From assembly GCF_016919175.1 (NCBI RefSeq), contig NZ_JAFFPU010000043.1:1-13688 (forward strand): a stretch of DNA of 13,688 bases. Direction: 5' to 3'. The notes below the pieces were generated by a model that saw nothing but the letters and a program-made list of their open reading frames with translations, did not search any database and was not told the origin of the DNA. Both the position numbers and the translations under genes were made by a program. This DNA is from Leptospira ainlahdjerensis. Its GTDB lineage: Bacteria; Spirochaetota; Leptospiria; Leptospirales; Leptospiraceae. Shown here one piece after another: positions 1-7,206 of the stretch. The number at the start of each line of letters is the position of its first letter. Position 1 is the first letter of the stretch.

Positions 1-155
1 GGTATCCATCATTCTGCAAGGCAAACATCTGATTGCTTTCAAGCGAACTCGAAAGCTGGACGCCTTTTATTCTTTTTGAAAACATGTCCAAAGCGAAACG
101 TTAAAAATAAAAGACCAAGTTCGTCGTCATCATTCTATCTTAGATCGAGGTTTGT
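1..155. other. Upstream edge region, no gene assigned
   Basis: No complete gene is visible. Two short readings are open and neither can be preferred. On the plus strand, a frame open from base 2 ends at a TGA at 77-79 (last residues KLDAFYSF) and could be the tail of an upstream gene. On the minus strand, an ATG at 85-83 opens a frame beginning MFSKRIKGVQLSSS that runs off the left edge and could be the start of a divergent gene, but it lacks a clear ribosome binding site. A GAGG at 147-150, five bases before the ATG at 156, is the probable ribosome binding site of the slipin-like gene. No convincing promoter hexamers were found. Confidence 0.3.
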
Positions 156-1256
156 ATGAAAATTAAAAAAAATCAAAGAGGTTTTTTGTGCAAAGATGGA
201 GAATACGTCCGGCTGCTTTTTCCAGGGAATTATTTTTCCTTTTTCGGGGAAACGATAGAAATTCATCCGATCCTAAATCCGCTCTCCTCTAAAATCGACT
301 TTGCTTTTTTAAAAAACGATCCGGTTCTTATGAAAGAATTGGAAGTGATCGATCTCAAAGACAACGAGATCGCACTCCTCTTTGAAGAAGAAAAATTCAA
401 ATCCGTTTTGAGAACCGGTATTCATGCGTTTTGGAAAGGGGTTCAAAAGTTAAACTTTATCACAATCAATCTGGACGATCCGTTTATTGAAGAAGGAATC
501 GAGCGCTCCGTATTGATGAAACCGGAAGTCAAAGATCTCGTCGCCTCCTACGCGATCGAATCGTATCAAAAGGGACTTTTGTTTATTGAAAATTCTTTCG
601 CTAAAACCTTAGAGCCGGGGAATTATTTTTTCTGGAAAGGAACAAAATCGATTTCGGTGATTAAGGCCGATTTGAGACAACTTCAAACAGAAGTAACGGG
701 GCAGGAAATTCTCTCGAAAGATAGGATTCCCCTTCGTCTCAACTTTGTTTGTCAGTATAAGATTACGGATCCGATCCAGTGTCTCCTGGAAATAAAAGAT
801 TACGAATCCCAACTTTACATCCACCTACAGTTGGTTTTGAGAGAATACATCGGATCTTTAACGTTAGACGAAATCCTTATCAAAAAAGAGGAAATCGGTT
901 CTTATGTTACGGAAAAAATCAAAACATCGATGCCGGCGATGGGCTTGGAGATTCTCTTTGGTGGAGTAAAGGACGTAATTCTTCCGGGAGAAATCAAAGA
1001 AATCCTCAATCAGGTTTTGATCGCCGAGAAAAAAGCGCAAGCAAACGTGATCATGCGAAGGGAAGAAACCGCGTCCACAAGAAGTTTGTTAAACACGGCG
1101 AAACTGATGGAAGAGAATACAACTCTCTACAAACTCAAAGAACTGGAATACGTGGAACGAATCAGCGAGAAGATCAGTCAGATCACGTTAACGGGCGGAA
1201 TTCAGATCATAGATCAACTAAAAGGGTTTGCTTCTTCCCGCACAGGAGAAAGATAA
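156..1256 (+). CDS. Slipin-like SPFH/band 7 domain protein, 366 aa
   Basis: Members of the SPFH/band 7 (slipin, stomatin-like) family form oligomeric scaffolds at membranes and influence membrane organisation and proteolysis; no enzymatic role is expected. The clearest evidence is the C-terminal part. Residues about 277-335 run through EILNQVLIAEKKAQAN, MRREETASTRSLLNTAKL and LYKLKELEYVERI, which is the typical slipin pattern of an Ala/Glu-rich helix followed by the RxETAxTRSLxNTAK and LxxLKELE blocks, probably coiled coil. The beta-rich SPFH core lies around 137-276 (Q-x-x-V-T-G-Q-E-I-L-S-K-D, then a YKITDP segment). The N-terminus repeats a motif, PGNYFSFFG at 23-31 and PGNYFFWKG at 154-162, as if the first strand-turn unit were duplicated. 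Unlike classical stomatins there is no obvious N-terminal membrane segment, so membrane attachment would be peripheral or through a partner. The start is supported by GAGG five bases upstream. It appears monocistronic, with a hairpin behind it and a convergent neighbour. Family assignment is confident, role is not. Confidence 0.85.
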   Translation: MKIKKNQRGFLCKDGEYVRLLFPGNYFSFFGETIEIHPILNPLSSKIDFAFLKNDPVLMKELEVIDLKDNEIALLFEEEKFKSVLRTGIHAFWKGVQKLNFITINLDDPFIEEGIERSVLMKPEVKDLVASYAIESYQKGLLFIENSFAKTLEPGNYFFWKGTKSISVIKADLRQLQTEVTGQEILSKDRIPLRLNFVCQYKITDPIQCLLEIKDYESQLYIHLQLVLREYIGSLTLDEILIKKEEIGSYVTEKIKTSMPAMGLEILFGGVKDVILPGEIKEILNQVLIAEKKAQANVIMRREETASTRSLLNTAKLMEENTTLYKLKELEYVERISEKISQITLTGGIQIIDQLKGFASSRTGER

Positions 1257-1264
1257 ATAATCGA

Positions 1265-1289
1265 GGAATCTTCGAAAAGATTTTTTATT
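1265..1289 (+). terminator. Candidate intrinsic terminator of the slipin-like gene
   Basis: Nine bases after the stop codon, AATCTT (1267-1272) and AAGATT (1277-1282) form a six-base-pair stem around the loop CGAA. G-U pairs with 1265-1266 can extend it, and a run of T continues to 1286. The stem is short and AT-rich, so this is a modest candidate. Confidence 0.45.
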
Positions 1290-1336
1290 TCATTCCGTTT
1301 CGAATACGATCTTCCTTTTGCGAGAGCGATCGGAAA

Positions 1337-1355
1337 ATCGTAATATCGTAATATC
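1337..1355. repeat. Short tandem repeat, 8-base unit
   Basis: ATCGTAAT occurs twice in tandem (1337-1344 and 1345-1352), followed by a partial third unit ATC. It lies in the short spacer between the two convergent genes. No function is evident. Confidence 0.5.
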
Positions 1356-1392
1356 TTTGATTTCTTCAATAGGCAGAATTAGACCCATAGTT

Positions 1393-1432
1393 TTTAAAAT
1401 TTTTTGAATATATCGATATTCGAAAATTTAAA
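1393..1432. terminator. AT-rich inverted repeat, likely terminator of the minus-strand lipoprotein
   Basis: GAATAT (1406-1411) pairs with ATATTC (1416-1421) around the loop ATCG. An outer arm, AAATTTT on the left and AAAATTT on the right (1423-1429), continues the stem after a small mismatch and bulge. The repeat ends two bases from the TAG stop (1436-1434, minus strand) of the convergent lipoprotein gene. On the minus strand the hairpin is followed by T-rich sequence, so it could end that transcript and block read-through from the plus strand. High AT content limits certainty. Confidence 0.5.
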
Positions 1433-1433
1433 T

Positions 1434-1892
1434 CTATTCGGAAACGGTCTTTTTACCCTTGGTCGGCTTTGCGGGAGCAATTACGGGCAATATTTTCTTT
1501 GCGAGTTCCCAAGTTTGAACTTGATGAGCGCTGGAAGACAGATGTCCCGGTGTGGAAGTATTTCCAGCCTGCGTTCCTCCGTGGTAACTTACCGAGGTTA
1601 CACTACCGGATTCCGCTAAAATAATCACATCCGCCCCGATTTCCCGCGCTTTTTCTTTTACATATTCGATACAGTGAGTCATCTGGCCGCAGCGAACTTC
1701 TACGATACCGATTTGTTCCACTCTATAATCGGGTATAGCTCTCATTATGACGTCGATCGAATCAGCTTCCAACAAGGGGGGATATGTTTTTCCGGTAATT
1801 GTAAGATTACCCGTAGCACAGCTTGTTACATTCAAAAGCGCAATCCAAACAAAAGTAAAAATCATTCCGCATTTACGGACGTTAGTCATCAT
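1434..1892 (-). CDS. Small putative lipoprotein, 152 aa
   Basis: A probable outer-membrane or periplasmic lipoprotein of unknown function. The N-terminus has a basic start (R6, K7), a hydrophobic segment (residues about 10-22) and the lipobox VTSC with C25 as the lipidated residue. The mature part contains a predicted strand (IGIVEVRC), a helix (YVKEKAREIGADVIIL, about 77-92) and a low-complexity Ser/Thr/Gly/His region (about 95-124). The strand-helix-strand arrangement ending in a GADVIIL motif recalls small lipoproteins with an RcsF- or YbjQ-like core, and C68 and C74 could form a disulfide, but this is only a resemblance. The C-terminus is Lys/Pro-rich (APAKPTKGKK). The first of two adjacent ATG codons is taken as the start; AGGAG lies about 13 bases upstream, a long spacing. 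The gene is convergent with the slipin-like gene and divergent from the large toxin-like lipoproteins. Confidence 0.75.
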   Translation of the reverse strand: MMTNVRKCGMIFTFVWIALLNVTSCATGNLTITGKTYPPLLEADSIDVIMRAIPDYRVEQIGIVEVRCGQMTHCIEYVKEKAREIGADVIILAESGSVTSVSYHGGTQAGNTSTPGHLSSSAHQVQTWELAKKILPVIAPAKPTKGKKTVSE

Positions 1893-1917
1893 TTTAAAAT
1901 CAGATCTCCTTTAGAAG

Positions 1918-1947
1918 ATCGTTTTTTGAACAGTCGTCTTATGTCAA
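1918..1947 (-). promoter_or_regulatory. Candidate promoter for the small lipoprotein gene
   Basis: A perfect TTGACA -35 hexamer reads on the minus strand from 1947 to 1942. Eighteen bases further the hexamer AACGAT (1923-1918) matches the -10 consensus at three positions, including the conserved second and sixth bases. It lies about 25 bases upstream of the start codon. The weak -10 makes this tentative. Confidence 0.35.
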
Positions 1948-2235
1948 TTAAAAATATTGGAATGGATAAGTTAATAAGAAAGAATCAACTTTACTAAGAT
2001 CGAAAGCTCGCTTCAAAATAAATTATAAATTTTGAATATACCTTAGAATAACCAATCGTTCGCTTTCTCAGGTTTCGAGCCGTGATAAAAATTCTATAAA
2101 AATCATTGTATCGAAAATCAAACTCTGTTCTTGTTCTTTGAACAGCGCAGCGGATCCACAGTAGTTTAAAAAATAGCTTGTATACCAATGCACACTTTTT
2201 TCGGACAGAGGATAATAGAATGAATAATTGAATAA

Positions 2236-2300
2236 GACTCAATTATAACTCTTCCGTTCAGCCTCCTCATTCTAATTAAAACCAAACGACTCAATTATAA
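2236..2300. repeat. Direct repeat GACTCAATTATAA, two copies 52 bases apart
   Basis: Identical 13-base copies lie at 2236-2248 and 2288-2300. Read on the minus strand each copy contains a consensus-like TATAAT. The second copy runs into a palindrome, ATTATAA-TT-TTATAAT (2294-2309). They could be operator sites for a dimeric regulator or remnants of a duplicated segment. They lie roughly 440-500 bases upstream of the toxin-like operon start, so a direct promoter role for that operon is not obvious. Confidence 0.5.
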
Positions 2301-2652
2301 TTTTATAATCTCGAATTTCTTTAGCAAAAGTTTAAATGCTTAAATCAAATCAAAAATGCAAACAACTTTCGTCGTCTTTTGCCTTTCCAAATAGTTTGAG
2401 TTACAATCTTTCGTTGGTCCAAATCCAAAAGCCCGCCCCTCAAACAACATCTATAGTAGAACAAAGCCACTTTAACGCATCATAGATCCTTATTATTTTA
2501 TTTCGCTTAACAAAACCTATTTAAAACAAAAAATGTTTTTAAGTTTTTATGTAGCCAGCATTGGCTCCATTTTTTCCATAGTCAAACTGAAGCTTTATGA
2601 TTTAGAAAACTTTATGCCAACTTTTAGCAATTACAAAGATAGAAAATGAATT

Positions 2653-2682
2653 TGGACACAAAACGAATAACGTGTGCATATT
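2653..2682 (+). promoter_or_regulatory. Candidate promoter of the two-gene lipoprotein operon
   Basis: TGGACA (2653-2658, five of six matches to TTGACA), an 18-base spacer and CATATT (2677-2682, four of six matches to TATAAT) lie about 55 bases upstream of the ATG at 2738. This would give a 5' leader of roughly 50 bases. If transcription starts here, the in-frame GTG at 2672 could not be the start codon. Confidence 0.35.
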
Positions 2683-2725
2683 CTTAAGCAGAAAACGACT
2701 AAATTCTAAGTTAAAACACAGAGAG

Positions 2726-2730
2726 AGGAA
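2726..2730 (+). promoter_or_regulatory. Ribosome binding site deciding the start at 2738
   Basis: AGGAA, inside the purine run GAGAGAGGAAAGAA, sits seven bases before the ATG at 2738. That start puts the hydrophobic signal segment close to the N-terminus. The upstream in-frame GTG at 2672 would add 22 mostly hydrophilic, basic residues before the signal peptide and has no comparable site. Confidence 0.7.
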
Positions 2731-2737
2731 AGAACTC

Positions 2738-5700
2738 ATGTTAAAAGGCGACTCTATTTTTGTAAGGATCAAACTCTATTTGATTCCATCCTTACTCATC
2801 CCATTCTTGATTACTTGCGGCTGGTTTGAAAAAGATCGAGGCGCTATGGAAAACGTGGATCTTGCCGCCGCCACTTGGTTGGTCGCTGAATCAGTAAAGA
2901 CTCAAGTAAACAGCGAAGGTGTTCCTATTAAACCAGGACAACCCGCTACAACTACGCCGGTAACAACTCCTGTGAACGGCCTATTCAATCTTCCGCCTGG
3001 AAAATCCGTTACCGCAACGGCCTTGATGGGAACAATCGATCCCACCGGTACAACCATCGTCAATGATTTCGACGGCGACGGAATCTTAAATCAAAATGAA
3101 ACGTTAAGCAACGTTTGGGTTGCCGATTATCCTCAGATCGAAACAGTCATCGCTCCTCCCGTTACTTTAAAAATTCAGATTCTAAAAAACTCGAGCAACC
3201 AAAGCGATGAAATTGTGAGCGAGATCAACTCCAATGATTTTGAAGCTTCTAAAAACGAAGGCTCGGATAAAATACACCAATCGGAATTGAGCGAGAGAAC
3301 CGTTCAGTTTCAAGACTCGTTTAGTTCGGAGACTGAACTTGGAACTTCTCATGAAACTTCTACATCCGCTGGTTTCGAAGGTAGCTATGGAATGGGTCTG
3401 GTTTCTACTGGTATGAATTACAGCAATAGCTCGAAGGAAAGCTGGACCGCAAAAAACGCGGTTTCCGCTACGACTACCAAATGGGCGGACCGTCCTTTTA
3501 AAAACAATTTAGACCGAGACGCTTGGAATCTAAAATCGGATTCTTCCACAAACAAAGCGAGAAGATATCGCTCCGATAAATCTTCCAAGATCAACGAAAC
3601 TTCTACCGTTGAACCGAACGCAGGCGTGGTAAGGGCGGCTCTTTATATAAAAAATCTTTCCGTAAACATGCCGGTTAAAATTTCAAATATCCTCTGCTCC
3701 TTGATGTTCGAAACTCCTGCAGGGGAACTCGTACCTATGTCCTCCTTTCGATTGAGAAACGACGACTACAGTCTTTTTGAAGTCGAAGTTTATGGAGGTA
3801 CTGATTTCGGTCCCTACGTTGTTGAATTAACAAATTTGAATACTTCTGAAGTAGAAAAGGCGATTGCCGCCGGATACACTCCCAAGATCATGATCGTCGA
3901 TTATGCGATGACACATGTGCCGGATTCGAATTATAAATCCAATCTTCTCAATTTTTCCGGAAACAATCTAAAAATCATTGAGGAAAATGCTAAAGGTAGA
4001 ACTGCATTAGTAAAAGTGTATGGACCTGGGATCAGGGAAATGTATAGAGTTACCGCTTTTGATACCCCTAATGTTACGGATCCTTGCACTACTACAGCAA
4101 CGGATATTTTTTCGCCGGGGATTACTCTCAAAAAAGCTTTGGAAAGAATTTCTTGTTCCGGAAACGAAATCACATTCAAAGACTACGTCATCGATATGAC
4201 TGAAGCCGCGCCAACCTTGGCGGAATCCAGAGTCTACTTAAAAGGGATTCGATCCTTCGGCGGGATCAGTACACAAATTCCTTGCGTTGACGAAACGAAC
4301 ACGGGCACGGACGGTTTATCAAGAACCGCTTGTGTTCAAAAACCTTATAGTCAATGGACTGATGTCGAAAAAAATACTTCCGGAGTTTGGGCCGTTTTCT
4401 CACGTGGAAAATTTTATTCTCCAACCGAATATTGGACCGACGCAGGTTCGGTAAGGAAATTTGATCCTTGGCGGGGTAGTATAGCCGCTCCGATTGTAAA
4501 AGGTGCGGACTCTATCATTTGGGCAGGAGACAACTACGATCTAGTTTACATTTCCTTTAAGGATTTTATTAAGGCAGAGAAAAAATTCGGTACAAACCCT
4601 CTTGAAACGGGATCGGGGTATCCATTCAATACTAAATGGGATCTGAAGTCTTTAGGTGATCATCCCTATTACCCAGATACGAATTCACTCTTTTTGGGCG
4701 AGGTGGGCTTTGGTGAAAAAATCGAACTGAAAATACAGTTGAATAAGACCAAATTCTTAGCGCCTAATTTCGGTTCGCCTACCGATGCGGGAACCTACCA
4801 ATATTATACGAACTTTAACTACAATCTGCAAACAACTTCGGATCGCTATAATATAAACCAGGCCGCCGATTTTGAAATCAGTATGGGATTTGGAGGGGCA
4901 CGTACCGATTGGTTTCATATCATTAAAGACCTCAGCACAAGCGATCCGTATAAATTGAAGAATTGCGGAACGACTCTCGATTTCATCAATCAGATCTACA
5001 ACCTTTGCGTCCAGCTACCTACGTTAAGCACAACTTTAGATCCGGCAATCAGTTTAGTAAAACTTTATATTCGACCATCCTTGAACAATGCATATCGTCG
5101 AACAGTTTGGCCTCTTCATTATTCGCAGGTTCGGAAAATGAGAGGGGAAGCGGGTTTACCGATTGCCGCTGGATCAGCCACAATCCGTGTCGCAAATTCT
5201 TACGGGACTGCAAACGTTGGGGATAGAATTTATATCCAAGGAGACACGTCTTCTTATAGAATTCTGCAGGTTTTACCTCCGCAAGCCGACGGTTCTTACG
5301 ACGTTCAGTTGGAAACTCCCGTCGTGGCAAATGCGGAGAAGACGACCCAAGTTTATATCCCAGGAAGCTTGACTTCTCCGGATGTAAAACTTGTTATCGA
5401 TAACGGCTTTTCTACGGATTGGAACAATTTCGTCGCGTCCGTTTTCAATTCCACCGCCTTTGACCAAGTCCAGTATCGTCCATTCTTACAAAGCGCCTCC
5501 GTTAATTGTTCAACCAATCCATTTCATCCGGCATCTTGCCTAGGATTTGCACCGGACATGAATGCAATTAACTGGATAGGGATTTATAACGAAGGTGTGG
5601 CCCTCTGGAACTCCTGGTCAGACGGCGGAGACTTTAAGAATTTCTTATATAGTGGATTGGTTCGCTTATCCACATCGACTGGCAAATCGTATCGTCTGGA

Positions 5701-7183
5701 AAGTGCAAACACAGACTTTACTGTGAGTGCGGATGTGAATGCGCAGAGTTTAGGCAACGTGAGGGTTGTCAGCCATGGGGATGTTTCCCTTTCGGTTTGG
5801 AGACAGGGAACTACTCTCATCGGAAAATACCATCAAATCAGTACTGGGCTACCTCTGGGCAACCCGTTCAACATCAATACTGCCGCCTCGACGGGGAATT
5901 ACCAAGTCAAAGCGAAAAACGGAAAAGCAATCATCGCGTGGGAGAACGGTAACAATATCTACGCCAACCTGAGAGACCTGACAACCACCGTTTCCCTTGT
6001 CAATGAGACCTTAGTAACTACGCGGTTTTCGCCCTCAGGTCCACTTTATAACTTCGATCCGGCTATGGTACAATCCTACTGGAGAATTGATATCGCTATT
6101 GGAAACGGACGGGCGGCAATCATTTGGAACGATTTCTCAATGGCAACATCCCCTTCGGCATCTGCGATTCCTTGCAGTGCGGGTACTTGCGACCTCTATC
6201 CGAGAACATTTGCAGTCAATCTGAGAATTATCAGCACGGACACGGGGATATTCCAAGGTGGAAGTAGAACGGTCAGAAGTTATTCGGACAATTTCGAAGC
6301 TCCATACATTTTCATGAGTCCGCCTATGCTTGTTTACTACATTCAATCTTATGTGCTGGACTTTAGTGTAGACGCAACGAGTGAAAATCAGATAATAATC
6401 GCTTCCAATCTACAGACCGTTAACACTCAAGATCATACCTTTGTAAGCACTATCTTCAATTTGAACGACGGTTCTAAAATTGGAACGGAAAAAACTCTGA
6501 TCTCGGAAACAATACGGCCTATCGATTCTCATTCAGTCAAAGCAAACAATGGCAAGGCAACGGTAATATGGCGTAGAATCGACGGCGTAGTTTTTGGAAG
6601 AGGAATCGACCTTTCGAATTCCGACTTGGTCGGAAACGATAATGAAATCTTAGAATCGGGGCCGGTGGAATATCTAGTTTTTTCGTCCTCGGGCGATACA
6701 GGTCTTTTGACATATCGGACAAACGCAAAGGAAGTTCGATTGAAGACTTTAAATCTACAGACCAGTCAATTATTATATCCGGGATTCCTCGTTCTTGGAA
6801 CCGGTAGTGCTGACGCAAGATCACCCGGTCAGAGTATTCTTTCAGGAAACAAAGTTCTTACAACCTGGGAACAAACAAACGGAACCAAAAAAACCATCTG
6901 GGGTAGAATCAGCGACGTTAGTTCCTTTACGATCGACGGTCAAAAAGAATTCCAATTAAGCACAACCAATGAAGGAATTCAGTTTAACCCTACTGCAATT
7001 GTCAATTCTGGATCGAACCTAGGCCTTGTAATGTGGGTGTCTCAAGATAAAACCCAACAAAGAATCCGTGGTGCCAAAATTGATCTCAACAATCCGGGTG
7101 CGCTCAAATACGGTCTCAACAACTTCTTTGTAGCTCCTTTGATCGAAAGAGATTTTACGGTTCGTGCCAGAATCAAATACTGA
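2738..7183 (+). CDS. Protective-antigen-like (binary toxin B component) lipoprotein with C-terminal propeller-like repeats
   Basis: A 1481-residue predicted lipoprotein: basic start, hydrophobic segment (about 11-25), lipobox LITC with C27. A Pro/Thr-rich linker (63-80) precedes residues 110-500, which resemble the pore-forming B subunit of binary toxins (anthrax protective antigen, iota/C2/Vip1). Matching landmarks, in the family's order, are: a full EF-hand-like loop DFDGDGILNQNE (D110, D112, D114, N118, E121) like the PA calcium loop; VADYP (128-132) like VAAYP of PA; a Ser/Thr/Glu-rich stretch with a small/hydrophobic alternating segment (about 206-232) where PA has its membrane hairpin; and TALVKVYGPG then TDP and ITLKKAL (422-468) like TARIIFNGKD, SDP and MTLKEAL of PA. 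A PA14/PA20 module and the second calcium motif are not seen. Residues 500-1005 are unrecognised; about 1007-1481 hold roughly eight propeller-like repeats. Family membership is judged by eye from remembered sequences; lipid anchoring is unusual for it. Likely cotranscribed with the next gene, 23 bases away. Confidence 0.72.
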   Translation: MLKGDSIFVRIKLYLIPSLLIPFLITCGWFEKDRGAMENVDLAAATWLVAESVKTQVNSEGVPIKPGQPATTTPVTTPVNGLFNLPPGKSVTATALMGTIDPTGTTIVNDFDGDGILNQNETLSNVWVADYPQIETVIAPPVTLKIQILKNSSNQSDEIVSEINSNDFEASKNEGSDKIHQSELSERTVQFQDSFSSETELGTSHETSTSAGFEGSYGMGLVSTGMNYSNSSKESWTAKNAVSATTTKWADRPFKNNLDRDAWNLKSDSSTNKARRYRSDKSSKINETSTVEPNAGVVRAALYIKNLSVNMPVKISNILCSLMFETPAGELVPMSSFRLRNDDYSLFEVEVYGGTDFGPYVVELTNLNTSEVEKAIAAGYTPKIMIVDYAMTHVPDSNYKSNLLNFSGNNLKIIEENAKGRTALVKVYGPGIREMYRVTAFDTPNVTDPCTTTATDIFSPGITLKKALERISCSGNEITFKDYVIDMTEAAPTLAESRVYLKGIRSFGGISTQIPCVDETNTGTDGLSRTACVQKPYSQWTDVEKNTSGVWAVFSRGKFYSPTEYWTDAGSVRKFDPWRGSIAAPIVKGADSIIWAGDNYDLVYISFKDFIKAEKKFGTNPLETGSGYPFNTKWDLKSLGDHPYYPDTNSLFLGEVGFGEKIELKIQLNKTKFLAPNFGSPTDAGTYQYYTNFNYNLQTTSDRYNINQAADFEISMGFGGARTDWFHIIKDLSTSDPYKLKNCGTTLDFINQIYNLCVQLPTLSTTLDPAISLVKLYIRPSLNNAYRRTVWPLHYSQVRKMRGEAGLPIAAGSATIRVANSYGTANVGDRIYIQGDTSSYRILQVLPPQADGSYDVQLETPVVANAEKTTQVYIPGSLTSPDVKLVIDNGFSTDWNNFVASVFNSTAFDQVQYRPFLQSASVNCSTNPFHPASCLGFAPDMNAINWIGIYNEGVALWNSWSDGGDFKNFLYSGLVRLSTSTGKSYRLESANTDFTVSADVNAQSLGNVRVVSHGDVSLSVWRQGTTLIGKYHQISTGLPLGNPFNINTAASTGNYQVKAKNGKAIIAWENGNNIYANLRDLTTTVSLVNETLVTTRFSPSGPLYNFDPAMVQSYWRIDIAIGNGRAAIIWNDFSMATSPSASAIPCSAGTCDLYPRTFAVNLRIISTDTGIFQGGSRTVRSYSDNFEAPYIFMSPPMLVYYIQSYVLDFSVDATSENQIIIASNLQTVNTQDHTFVSTIFNLNDGSKIGTEKTLISETIRPIDSHSVKANNGKATVIWRRIDGVVFGRGIDLSNSDLVGNDNEILESGPVEYLVFSSSGDTGLLTYRTNAKEVRLKTLNLQTSQLLYPGFLVLGTGSADARSPGQSILSGNKVLTTWEQTNGTKKTIWGRISDVSSFTIDGQKEFQLSTTNEGIQFNPTAIVNSGSNLGLVMWVSQDKTQQRIRGAKIDLNNPGALKYGLNNFFVAPLIERDFTVRARIKY
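5756..7180 (+). repeat. Propeller-like protein repeats (about eight blades)
   Basis: Within the protective-antigen-like protein, residues about 1007-1481 contain diverged repeats of roughly 50-65 residues. Each has a Gly/Asn turn, a hydrophobic strand ending in Trp or an equivalent, then a strand of the type I-x-G/A-x-x-x. Examples of the first strand are GDVSLSVWR, GKAIIAWEN, GRAAIIWND, GKATVIWRR, NKVLTTWEQ and NLGLVMWVS; less regular units contain NQIIIASN and GDTGLLTYR. The pattern fits a seven- or eight-bladed beta-propeller, plausible as a ligand- or receptor-binding module replacing PA domain 4. The blade count is approximate. Confidence 0.55.
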
Positions 7184-7206
7184 TCGATCTCGGAATCAAG
7201 AAAGAT

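Larger units (their letters stand above)
1893..2737. other. 845-base AT-rich intergenic region between divergent genes
   Basis: This gap separates the minus-strand small lipoprotein from the plus-strand toxin-like operon and is clearly more AT-rich than the flanking genes. Besides the candidate promoters and the 13-base direct repeat listed separately, I see no RNA gene, insertion sequence end or convincing coding sequence. A minus-strand open frame at 1994-2242 (82 codons) has no recognisable motif or good ribosome binding site and is not called. The length leaves room for regulatory sites or a decayed gene. Confidence 0.6.

Noticed and set aside
779..1351. 190-codon plus-strand open frame overlapping the slipin-like gene
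   Set aside because: It overlaps the slipin-like frame, which carries the family motifs; this reading is Arg/Asn-rich and has no domain.
1994..2242. 82-codon minus-strand open frame in the intergenic gap
   Set aside because: It is basic and aromatic-rich as expected from translated AT-rich DNA, with no motif and no convincing ribosome binding site. A decayed gene cannot be excluded.
2672..2737. GTG start giving a 1503-residue version of the PA-like protein
   Set aside because: It would put 22 hydrophilic residues ahead of the lipoprotein signal, overlaps the likely promoter -10 region, and lacks the AGGAA site seen before the ATG at 2738.
1893..2737. Possible insertion sequence or CRISPR array in the long gap
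   Set aside because: No terminal inverted repeats with target duplications, no transposase-like reading and no regularly spaced repeat series were found; only one 13-base repeat pair is present.
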